Positions 1 through 6,129 of a stretch of 7,502 nt of DNA are shown piece after piece. Both the position numbers and the translations under genes were made by a program. The notes beneath the pieces were generated by a model. The model saw only the letters and a list, made by a program, of their open reading frames with translations. It ran no database searches and had not been told where the DNA came from. Numbering within the stretch: position 1 is the first letter of the stretch; each line of letters opens with the position of its first letter. The DNA lies in contig CAMDCC010000146.1 of assembly GCA_945889545.1 (NCBI GenBank), positions 1 to 7,502 of the forward strand, written 5' to 3'. This DNA is from Bifidobacterium breve. Its GTDB lineage: Bacteria > Actinomycetota > Acidimicrobiia > IMCC26256 > PALSA-555.

Positions 1-8
1 TCCAGACC

Positions 9-15
9 GAGGGGG
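9..15 (+). promoter_or_regulatory. Ribosome binding site of the CoA-transferase gene
   Basis: The purine run GAGGGGG ends 4 nt before the ATG at base 20. Only 19 bases precede the gene in the window, so no promoter can be judged and an upstream co-transcribed gene is possible. Confidence 0.5.
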
Positions 16-19
16 TGGG

Positions 20-1246
20 ATGCCGCTCGAAGGGATTCGGGTGCTGGACCTCACGGCGTGGTGGGCGGGGCCCGCCGCAACGACGATGCTCGCCAACCTC
101 GGCGCCGACGTCATCAAGATCGAGTCGATCACTCGGCCCGACTTCATGCGGTACACAAGCGTCAAGCCGCCGACGTTCGACGGGTGGTGGGAGTGGGCGC
201 CGCTGTACCACGGCGCGAACAACTCGAAGCGCGGCATCACACTCGACCTCACCCGCCCCGAGGGGCGTGCGCTGCTCCTGCGCATGTGTGAGAGCGCGGA
301 TGTGATCCTCGACAACTTCACGCCGCGCGTGATGGAGCAGTTCGAGCTCGACTGGGAGCATGTGAGTGCCGTAAACCCGCGACTGATCCAGGTTCGCATG
401 CCCGCCTATGGGCTCGGCGGACCATGGCGCGACCGCACGGGGTTCGCTCAGACCATGGAAGCAATCACGGGGATGGCGTGGGTCACCGGTTGGCCCGACG
501 GTCCACCCGTCATCCCTCGGGGCACATGCGATCCCCTCGCCGCTCAGCACGCCGTCTTCGCCACGTTGCTCGCGTTGCGCGACCGCGAGGAGTCGGGTGA
601 GGGGCGCTTCGTCGAAGTCACCATGATCGAAGCGGCGCTCAACATCGCGGCGGAGCAACTCGCTGAGTACGGCGCCACGGGTGAAGTGCTCGGACGGACG
701 GGGAATCGTGGTGCCGCGGCCGCACCACAGAACCTCTACGCGTGTGAAGGCCACGAAGAATGGCTCGCGCTGGCGATCGAGACCGACGAACAGTGGGACA
801 GGCTCCGTGAGTTCCTCGGCACACCGACGTGGGCCGACGACGCAGCGCTCAACACGGCTGACGGCCGCCAAGCCGCGCACGATCAGATCGACGAGGAGAT
901 CGAGCGGTTCTGCAAGGACCGTGACGCCAGCACGCTGGCGATGGACCTCGCGGCGCAGGGCATCCCCGCCGGATACGTCACCGACGGACGCGACATCGCC
1001 TTCAACCCGCAGATGCTGCACCGTGGCTTCTTCGAGGTCGAGGACCACCCAGTGACCGGCCCACACAACATCCCCACGGTCCCCTTCCGGTACGCACGCC
1101 ACGACAACGGCTGGGTACACCGGCCCGCGCCCACGCTCGGCCAGCACAACGACGAGGTGCTGCGCGAGCTGCTCGGGCTGTCCGACGACGAGCTCGCCGC
1201 GCTGCGCGCGGATCAGCTCATCGGCGAACGACCGGTCGGCGTATGA
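20..1246 (+). CDS. CaiB/BaiF family (class III) CoA-transferase
   Basis: The 408-residue product matches the usual length (about 400) of class III CoA-transferases, cytoplasmic enzymes that move CoA from an acyl-CoA donor to a free carboxylic acid. Visible family marks are the N-terminal GIRVLDLT (5-12) with WWAGP (14-18), LGADVIKIE (27-35), NNSKRGITLDL (67-77), ADVILDNF (93-100), and GTCDPLAA (168-175). In the last of these, Asp171 sits where the family's catalytic aspartate forms the acyl-anhydride/CoA intermediate. The C-terminal lobe (about 225-345) with GIPAGYV (314-320) is intact. The ATG start follows a purine-rich GAGGGGG at bases 9-15. The gene is first in a four-gene run, and its stop overlaps the next ATG by 4 nt. 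The substrate cannot be read from sequence. The linkage to a thiolase-fold/DUF35 pair suggests activation of a catabolic acid. Family call is firm; role is inferred. A partner paralogue may lie upstream of the window, since some members are heteromeric. Confidence 0.95.
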   Translation: MPLEGIRVLDLTAWWAGPAATTMLANLGADVIKIESITRPDFMRYTSVKPPTFDGWWEWAPLYHGANNSKRGITLDLTRPEGRALLLRMCESADVILDNFTPRVMEQFELDWEHVSAVNPRLIQVRMPAYGLGGPWRDRTGFAQTMEAITGMAWVTGWPDGPPVIPRGTCDPLAAQHAVFATLLALRDREESGEGRFVEVTMIEAALNIAAEQLAEYGATGEVLGRTGNRGAAAAPQNLYACEGHEEWLALAIETDEQWDRLREFLGTPTWADDAALNTADGRQAAHDQIDEEIERFCKDRDASTLAMDLAAQGIPAGYVTDGRDIAFNPQMLHRGFFEVEDHPVTGPHNIPTVPFRYARHDNGWVHRPAPTLGQHNDEVLRELLGLSDDELAALRADQLIGERPVGV

Positions 1247-2469
1247 GCCCCATGTCGACCTCCTCTCCCGCGTCTGCCCCAGACTGGGGCTGGGCCACCG
1301 AGTACGAGAACGTCAGCGGCGAAGTCGCCATCTGCGGCGTCGGCGAGTCTGATCACTCGAAGGCATCGGGGCGCACGACGCGCGACATCGTCGGCCAAGC
1401 CGTGGAGCGGGCCCTCGCCGATGCCGGACTCGAACCCCGCGACGTCGACGGCCTCATGTACATCTCGATGCCCGACCAGATGGACGTAACCGCGTTCCAC
1501 GAGTACTTCGGCACCGACCACGACATATGGGAATCAAGAGGCGGCGGCGGCATGACCCACGCGGGCGCTGCGCCGTACGAGGCTGCGCACGCACTCCGCG
1601 ATGGCTTGGCCCGCGTGATCCTCAATACGTTCGGTGTGGCTTGGGCTACGCAGCGCTCGAACATGGTGGGCGGCCCGGGCGAATCACACGCGCAGGAGCT
1701 GTTCAAGCAGAACCTCGAGATCCCGATGGGCTGGTTTCCACAGCCCGTGTACTTCGCCACCGTGGCCCGGCGGCACATGTTCGAGTTCGGCACCACGCAG
1801 GAGCAGCTTGGTGCCATCGCTGTCGCCCAGCGTCGCAACGCGAACCACACTCCGACTGCGGTGATGCACGACCGCACGCTCACGATGGAGCAATATCTCG
1901 CTGCCCCCACGATCGTGGCGCCGTTCCGCAAGGAGGACTGCTGCCTCATCTCGGACGGCGGTGGCGCGTTCCTCATGACCACCGCCGAACGCGCGCGCGA
2001 CATGGCGAAGCCGGTCGTCGAAGTGGCAGGCGTCGGTCTCGGCAACTCGTCGACGGGCACGCACTGGGCCCAGCAATGTGCATTCACGTCGACGCCGCAG
2101 GTGTTCGCTGCGCCGGTGGCATTCGCGATGGCCGGCGTGACCCACGACGACATCGATCTGTACACCTGTTACGACCCGTTCACGATTCACACGTTGATGC
2201 AGCTCGAGGACAGCGGCTTCTGCCCGAAGGGCGAAGGCGGTGCGTTCGTCGAGGGCGACATCTTGAACTTCGACTCCGGCAAGCTGCCTACGAACACCCA
2301 CGGCGGGTTGCTCTCCCACGCGTACGTGCTCGGCATCGCGCACGTCGTGGAAGTGGTGCGCCAGGTGCGCGGCGAGGCTGCGGCACAGGTTCCGGGTGCC
2401 GAGATCGGCATCTACGGCGGCTACACCGGACCGCAAGCCTCCACCCTCATCCTGCGCCGGGCCCGCTGA
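1243..2469 (+). CDS. Thiolase-fold protein (lipid-transfer/SCP2-thiolase-like), probably Ltp2-type aldolase rather than thiolase
   Basis: This 408-residue protein has the thiolase fold of the SCP2/lipid-transfer type. It shows VAICGVGES (28-36), the N-terminal-domain helix with DIVGQAVERALADAGL (48-63), a glycine-rich GGGGMTHAG (100-108), ISDGGGAFL (236-244), LEDSGFCPKGEGGAF (321-335) and SHAYVLG (358-364). The usual thiolase residues are altered. No cysteine is present where the nucleophile should lie (GGMTHAG). The SCP2-type HDCF motif reads YDPF (310-313). The C-terminal cysteine motif is replaced by YGGYTGPQAS (391-400). The general-base-like histidine in SHAYVLG remains. This pattern, with a DUF35 gene directly downstream, recalls Ltp2 of steroid side-chain degradation, a retro-aldolase that needs a DUF35 partner. 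The start overlaps the previous stop (ATGA). A second ATG at 1252 would remove three residues and cannot be excluded. Fold call is firm; aldolase chemistry is inference. Confidence 0.9.
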   Translation: MSPMSTSSPASAPDWGWATEYENVSGEVAICGVGESDHSKASGRTTRDIVGQAVERALADAGLEPRDVDGLMYISMPDQMDVTAFHEYFGTDHDIWESRGGGGMTHAGAAPYEAAHALRDGLARVILNTFGVAWATQRSNMVGGPGESHAQELFKQNLEIPMGWFPQPVYFATVARRHMFEFGTTQEQLGAIAVAQRRNANHTPTAVMHDRTLTMEQYLAAPTIVAPFRKEDCCLISDGGGAFLMTTAERARDMAKPVVEVAGVGLGNSSTGTHWAQQCAFTSTPQVFAAPVAFAMAGVTHDDIDLYTCYDPFTIHTLMQLEDSGFCPKGEGGAFVEGDILNFDSGKLPTNTHGGLLSHAYVLGIAHVVEVVRQVRGEAAAQVPGAEIGIYGGYTGPQASTLILRRAR

Positions 2470-2486
2470 TGAACAGGACGCTCTGA
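2469..2486 (+). other. Five-codon minigene (MNRTL) bridging the thiolase and DUF35 genes
   Basis: The only spacer within the plus operon forms a complete five-codon frame. Its ATG overlaps the thiolase stop (TGATG), and its own TGA overlaps the DUF35 ATG (again TGATG). Its second and third sense codons contain the AGGA that should serve as the DUF35 ribosome binding site. It may be chance, or it may hand terminating ribosomes on to the next gene. No peptide function is claimed. Confidence 0.35.
2475..2478 (+). promoter_or_regulatory. Ribosome binding site that decides the DUF35 start
   Basis: AGGA lies 7 nt before the ATG at 2486, an ideal spacing. This favours 2486 over the upstream in-frame ATG at 2396, which lies inside the thiolase gene and would add 30 low-complexity residues unlike the family. 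Confidence 0.6.
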
Positions 2487-2923
2487 TGGACGTTCGACCG
2501 GCGTTCCCGCTTCCCGATACCGAATGGGAGCCGATCCGCGAGTTTTGGGCCGGTGCCTCGCGTCAGGAGCTGCGGATCCCGAAGTGCGACGCGTGTGGAC
2601 GCCTCTGCTGGTACCCGCGCGAGAAGTGCCGTCACTGTCAAGCCACGTCGTTCGCCTGGCAGACCGTGAGTGGGCGCGGCACGCTCTTCTCGTGGGTGGT
2701 GGTCACTCACGCCTTTCTCCCCCAGTTCGCCGACCTCGTGCCGTTCGCGCCTGCGCTCGTGGCGTTGGAGGAAGACCCGGCCGTCCGACTCGCGACTCGC
2801 ATCGTCGACTGCGACCTCGACTCGATCGACTTCGAGATGCCGGTCGAAGTGACGTTCCGGCCGATCTTCTTCACTGGCGTGGACGGCGAAGTCACGGCAC
2901 CCCTGTTCGTGCCCGCCCGATGA
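2486..2923 (+). CDS. DUF35 OB-fold protein with rubredoxin-like zinc ribbon (thiolase/aldolase partner)
   Basis: The 145-residue product has the two-part DUF35 (ChsH2 C-terminal-like) build. An N-terminal helix with EPIREFWAGA (15-24) is followed by a zinc ribbon with CDAC (34-37) and CRHC (48-51), so all four cysteines are present. An OB-fold follows from about residue 60 to 130, containing SGRGTLFSWVVVTHAF (62-77) and a PVEVTFRP strand (119-126). Such proteins bind thiolase-fold enzymes and complete their acyl-CoA site, as in the Ltp2-ChsH2 aldolase, BbsA-BbsB, and the archaeal thiolase/HMG-CoA synthase complex. The gene directly follows a thiolase-fold gene, so complex formation between the two products is the natural inference. 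ChsH2 carries this domain fused to a MaoC-like hydratase domain; here it stands alone. The 3' end overlaps the next gene by 4 nt. Confidence 0.92.
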   Translation: MDVRPAFPLPDTEWEPIREFWAGASRQELRIPKCDACGRLCWYPREKCRHCQATSFAWQTVSGRGTLFSWVVVTHAFLPQFADLVPFAPALVALEEDPAVRLATRIVDCDLDSIDFEMPVEVTFRPIFFTGVDGEVTAPLFVPAR

Positions 2924-3252
2924 GCACCATCGACATTCCGCGCTTTATCGAGCCCGACACCTTCATCCCGGTCGAACCCAAGTGGTGGGGCTCGAACTTC
3001 GGTGGAATGGTGGTGTTCGGTGTGGTCGCGGCGCGCTGTCGCTCGCGCCTCATACGGGGTGGCTTCAAGCTCGCCGTGGTCGTGCACGTGGTCGAGGCCG
3101 TGTACTCCTACGACCGAGCGCGCCGCGCCGGGTTCCACACGAGCGCCGGGCGCTGGGCACTCCAGACGCTGGGCGTGGGTTTCCCGTCGCTCACCGCTTT
3201 GAGCCGAGCGATCGCCGACACGGCTAGCGAGCGAGTTCCGGCCACATCCTGA
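2920..3252 (+). CDS. Small membrane protein resembling TMEM254 (DUF4499)
   Basis: The 110-residue product has a soluble N-terminus, a short hydrophobic stretch (about 28-38), a clear hydrophobic helix LAVVVHVVEAVYSY (51-64) and a second one with WALQTLGVGFPSLTALS (79-95). The pattern H-V-x-E-x-x-Y, then a basic loop with a GxxTS-like turn, then LQT, then G-x-x-SLT, matches what I recall of human TMEM254 (IHVGESLYA ... LQTFFFGIASLT). I therefore assign it to the TMEM254/DUF4499 family. Family function is unknown to me. The ATG overlaps the DUF35 stop by 4 nt, so it is translated as part of the catabolic operon; a role in handling a hydrophobic substrate at the membrane is a guess. Its last 29 bases overlap the end of the convergent amidohydrolase gene. 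No strong ribosome binding site is needed given the coupling. Confidence 0.8.
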   Translation: MSTIDIPRFIEPDTFIPVEPKWWGSNFGGMVVFGVVAARCRSRLIRGGFKLAVVVHVVEAVYSYDRARRAGFHTSAGRWALQTLGVGFPSLTALSRAIADTASERVPATS

Positions 3253-4030
3253 CGGCGTTGTCGCCGAGGTACCCGGCGCGGTGCTCGTCGGAGAGCTTGG
3301 CCGCGCCTTTGCGCCCCCATTCGACGAGCTCGGCATACGGACGGTCGTGGGTTTGGGAGTAGTCGGACCCCCACATCAGTCGCCCTTCGAATCGTGCCGC
3401 CAACTCCGCGACGATCTCCGCGGGATCGCCGTGCTCCGCCATGAGATCAAGCACGTTTGACGACACCTTGAGCCACAGGTTCGGGAACTCGGCGAGCACG
3501 GAAAGCGCGTCAGGAACACCCTTCGCGTACTTTGCGAACGCGCAGTGGTCGAGTGCGATCGGGATCGATGGGATGGTAGGCAGCGCGGCCGCGAGCTCTT
3601 CCAATCGGTTGTCGAGGATGCAGACAACGGCCGGTACACCGAGTGCCGCGATCTCCTCCCAGAGGGAGTGCGGCTCCGCGAGGCTTCCCTTCTCGAGCGC
3701 CACCCATCGGATGCCGCGCAGGCCTTCATCACGAACTGCGTGTCGGGCAGCTGTGATCGGATCGTCTGCGGTGATATCCACGACGGCCACACTCGTGCAT
3801 CGTTCGGGAAACCGCCGTGCGCTCTCGGCGCAATACCGGTTATCGAAGCTGTACGCAGTGAAGGCCTGTACGAGCACTGCCGCGTCGACACCAGCAGCGC
3901 TCATGACGTCGAGCAGGCGCTCCACCGGGCAGCCGTCGGTGCGGTACCAAGCATCGGGCGGACCGCTCGGATTCAGCGGGAACCGTTCCTCATCGGGACT
4001 AATTACGTGCATGTGCGTGTCGACGTGCAT
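3224..4030 (-). CDS. Amidohydrolase-2 family TIM-barrel hydrolase, short form
   Basis: The 268-residue product is of typical length for the short COG3618-like branch of the amidohydrolase superfamily, which includes PDC lactonase (LigI-like) and sugar lactonases. DTHMH (4-8) supplies the first-strand H-x-H pair. LDHCAFAKYAKG (160-171) carries the internal histidine. LWLKVSS (185-191) precedes LMWGSDYSQT (218-227), whose Asp223 is the catalytic aspartate at strand 8. Family members hydrolyse lactones or related cyclic compounds, or decarboxylate; the substrate is not readable. An alternative GTG at 4033 would add one residue and overlap the MFS stop by 4 nt. The ATG at 4030 is preferred because a GGGGA lies 6 nt upstream. 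It is the last gene of the minus-strand operon and ends inside the convergent membrane-protein gene. Confidence 0.9.
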   Translation of the reverse strand: MHVDTHMHVISPDEERFPLNPSGPPDAWYRTDGCPVERLLDVMSAAGVDAAVLVQAFTAYSFDNRYCAESARRFPERCTSVAVVDITADDPITAARHAVRDEGLRGIRWVALEKGSLAEPHSLWEEIAALGVPAVVCILDNRLEELAAALPTIPSIPIALDHCAFAKYAKGVPDALSVLAEFPNLWLKVSSNVLDLMAEHGDPAEIVAELAARFEGRLMWGSDYSQTHDRPYAELVEWGRKGAAKLSDEHRAGYLGDNAVRMWPELAR

Positions 4031-5325
4031 CACGTTTCCCCGGCGATTGCCGGTTGTGAGGTGAGCAGCGCGTCGGCATGCACCGGTACCCCTTTGTCGA
4101 TCGACTCGTTCAGGGGCTCCATAGCGTCGAAGATGAACACAGCGAAGAGGGCGAAGGCGAAGATGATCGAGCCACCCCCGATCACCGTTGCCCGCAGCCC
4201 AACCAGCTCACTGATTGCTCCACCTGTAAGCGCACCAAGCGGCACGCCCGCCATCAGCCCCATCAGGTAGATCGACAGCACCCGCCCTCGGTGGCTCTCT
4301 TCGACCCCGGCTTGGATGGTCGTGTTCAGCGACACCGCGATGAACATGTACGCAGCCCCCATGGCGGCGAGTCCGACAATGCTCACGGTATACACGGGCG
4401 CGCTTCCCAACAGGATTTCGCCCGCGGCGAAAAGGACGAGTCCTGTCATCGCAAGCCGTGATCGCCGAACGCGGTCGCCGAACGCGAGCGAGAAGAAGGT
4501 CCCGCATACCGCGCCGAACCCAAACGCGGCCACCATGAATCCGTACTCGGCCTTTCCCACATCAAACACCCGACGCGCGAGTGGTGCGCAGAGCTGGATC
4601 ACCGACGATCCAAAGAACGACACGACCAGGATCGTGACGACGGGGATCACGAGCGCGCGACGCTCGCGTACGTATCGCACTCCCGCACGGAAGTGCTCGA
4701 GCACCCGCGGCGCTTCCGCGGCAATCTCGACGTCGCGCGGATGGATGGCGATGAGCGCAACGACGACGAGCATGAACGACACGGCATTGAAGAGGAACGC
4801 CGTGCTTGGGCCGAATTCAGCCAGGACGACACCGGCGAGCGCGGGGCCGAACGCCCGGGCCGCGGTGAACTGCACGGAGTTGAGTCGGATGGCGCTGAAC
4901 ATATTCTCGTGGGGCACGAGCTGTGGGATGAAGGACTGCCATGCCGCGAGGCCGAGCCCCGCGCCAAGGCCCGAGACGAGCAGAAGCGCGACGATCGATC
5001 CCGGACTGGCCGCACCCGACACCCAGAGCGCGTAGAGCCCGAACGCGGCCACCATCATGATTCCTTGCGCGACCAACACCAGTTGCTTGCGCGGGTACCG
5101 ATCGGCCAGTGACCCCGAGATCGGCCCCATCACCAACGACGGACCGAACGCCATGAAGGCCGCGAAGCCCACCCAGGTCGCCGAATGGGTCATGCGGAGG
5201 ATCACGAACGGCACCGTGATCGTCTGCATCCAGTTCCCGGAGTTGGAGACGATGGCCGCGCACCAGAACACGCGGTAGTCCCGAGAGCGAAACGCTGCGA
5301 ACGCGCCGGGAAGCTCGCCGCTCAC
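4030..5325 (-). CDS. MFS transporter, MFS_3 (EntS/DUF894-like) type
   Basis: This 431-residue inner-membrane protein has the spacing of a 12-helix major facilitator. The N-terminus FRSRDYRVFW (12-21) with NSGNWMQ (28-34) is characteristic of the MFS_3 exporter branch. The motif-A loop between helices 2 and 3 reads GSLADRYPRK (71-80), and a second copy in the other half reads FGDRVRRSR (282-290). HRGRVLSIY (345-353) is the conserved cytoplasmic segment of helix 10. A long cytoplasmic linker (about 195-224) separates the halves. Family members export siderophores, drugs or metabolites by proton antiport, so efflux is more likely than uptake, though substrate direction cannot be read. The start is GTG and overlaps the SDR stop by 4 nt (GTGA). 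The stop abuts the amidohydrolase start. Its place between catabolic genes suggests it moves the pathway substrate or a toxic intermediate. Confidence 0.93.
   Translation of the reverse strand: MSGELPGAFAAFRSRDYRVFWCAAIVSNSGNWMQTITVPFVILRMTHSATWVGFAAFMAFGPSLVMGPISGSLADRYPRKQLVLVAQGIMMVAAFGLYALWVSGAASPGSIVALLLVSGLGAGLGLAAWQSFIPQLVPHENMFSAIRLNSVQFTAARAFGPALAGVVLAEFGPSTAFLFNAVSFMLVVVALIAIHPRDVEIAAEAPRVLEHFRAGVRYVRERRALVIPVVTILVVSFFGSSVIQLCAPLARRVFDVGKAEYGFMVAAFGFGAVCGTFFSLAFGDRVRRSRLAMTGLVLFAAGEILLGSAPVYTVSIVGLAAMGAAYMFIAVSLNTTIQAGVEESHRGRVLSIYLMGLMAGVPLGALTGGAISELVGLRATVIGGGSIIFAFALFAVFIFDAMEPLNESIDKGVPVHADALLTSQPAIAGET
4037..4041 (-). promoter_or_regulatory. Ribosome binding site of the short amidohydrolase
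   Basis: On the minus strand GGGGA lies 6 nt before the ATG at 4030 but only 3 nt before the alternative GTG at 4033. It sits within the end of the MFS gene, consistent with stop-start coupling (TGATG). Confidence 0.45.
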
Positions 5326-6128
5326 GAGTCCATGCCGAGCGCGTTAAACGGCCCGGCCAGGTATCCCCCGTCGATCACAAACTCCGAACCAGTGCAGTAC
5401 GCGCTGGCATCCGATCCGAGCCAGCACACGAGCTCGGCCACCTCTTCGGGCTCCCCGATCCGACCGAGCGGGTTCGACGATGCGAGCGCGGGGCGCATGT
5501 CGAAGCCACCCCAGCTCTCGGGCTGGACCATCGGCGTGTCGATCGGTCCGGGGTGCACCGAGTTCACGCGAATCCCCTGACGCCCGAGCTCGAGTGCGGC
5601 AACCTTGGCCAACCCGCGAAGTCCGAACTTGCTCGTTGCGTACCCGGCGATACCACCCGCACCGACGAAGCCGTTCACCGACGAGATGAGCACGATCGAT
5701 CCCCCATGTCCGTCCCCACTCATGTCACGGCCCATGTGTGGTGCCGCGGCACGGATGCCAAGGAACGCGCCGATCAGGTTGACATCGAGCACCCGGCGGT
5801 ACTCGTCGGGATCGGTGTCGACGATCGGCCGCGGCATCGGCGAGATACCCGCGTTGCTCACGAGGATGTCGAGCCCACCGAAGCGATCGACGGCAACCGC
5901 GACGGCTGCGTCCCAGTCGGCTTCGCTCGTGACGTCGAGATGGCAATACGCGGCACGGTCGCCGATCTCGCCAGCGACTGCTTCGCCCTCATCGTTGAGC
6001 ACGTCGCCGAGCACCACGCTCGCGCCCTCTGCGGCGAACAGTCGCGCCTCCGCAGCGCCTTGGCCCCGGGCCGCGCCGCTGATGATCGCAACCTTTCCAG
6101 CGAGGCGTGTCCCGTCGAGTCGCGTCAC
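5322..6128 (-). CDS. Short-chain dehydrogenase/reductase (classical SDR, hydroxysteroid-dehydrogenase-like)
   Basis: The 268-residue classical SDR has a Rossmann nucleotide loop SGAARGQG (17-24). Asp42 at the end of strand 2 points to NAD(H) rather than NADP(H). LDV (64-66), SNAG (91-94), and a full tetrad Asn117-Ser150-Tyr163-Lys167 are present, the last two within GYATSKFG (162-169). VHPGPIDTPM (191-200) and the C-terminal FVIDGGY (250-256) are also typical. Overall it resembles actinobacterial 3-alpha/20-beta-hydroxysteroid dehydrogenases such as FabG3. Likely chemistry is oxidation of a secondary alcohol to a ketone, or the reverse; a steroid substrate is not shown. The start is GTG, one base after the stop of the upstream amidohydrolase, with no clear Shine-Dalgarno, so translation is probably coupled. 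No later in-frame ATG precedes the nucleotide loop. Confidence 0.94.
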   Translation of the reverse strand: MTRLDGTRLAGKVAIISGAARGQGAAEARLFAAEGASVVLGDVLNDEGEAVAGEIGDRAAYCHLDVTSEADWDAAVAVAVDRFGGLDILVSNAGISPMPRPIVDTDPDEYRRVLDVNLIGAFLGIRAAAPHMGRDMSGDGHGGSIVLISSVNGFVGAGGIAGYATSKFGLRGLAKVAALELGRQGIRVNSVHPGPIDTPMVQPESWGGFDMRPALASSNPLGRIGEPEEVAELVCWLGSDASAYCTGSEFVIDGGYLAGPFNALGMDS

Positions 6129-6129
6129 C

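Noticed and set aside
1353..2165. A 270-codon open frame on the minus strand opposite the thiolase-fold gene
   Set aside because: It is fully antisense to a well-supported gene, its peptide shows no family motif, and long antisense frames are expected at this GC content.
2396..2485. N-terminal extension of the DUF35 gene to an upstream in-frame ATG
   Set aside because: The added residues lie inside the thiolase gene in another frame, are unlike the family, and the ATG at 2486 has a well-spaced AGGA.
3253..3266. Hairpin CGGCG-ttgt-CGCCG immediately after the stop of the TMEM254-like gene, as a terminator
   Set aside because: Only 5-bp arms, no T-tract, and it is part of the coding sequence (GDNA) of the convergent amidohydrolase.
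3441..5035. Plus-strand open frames (e.g. 3441-4064, 4316-5035) opposite the small amidohydrolase and MFS genes
   Set aside because: Ser/Thr/Arg-rich low-information translations with no recognisable domain, opposite genes with clear family motifs; shadows.
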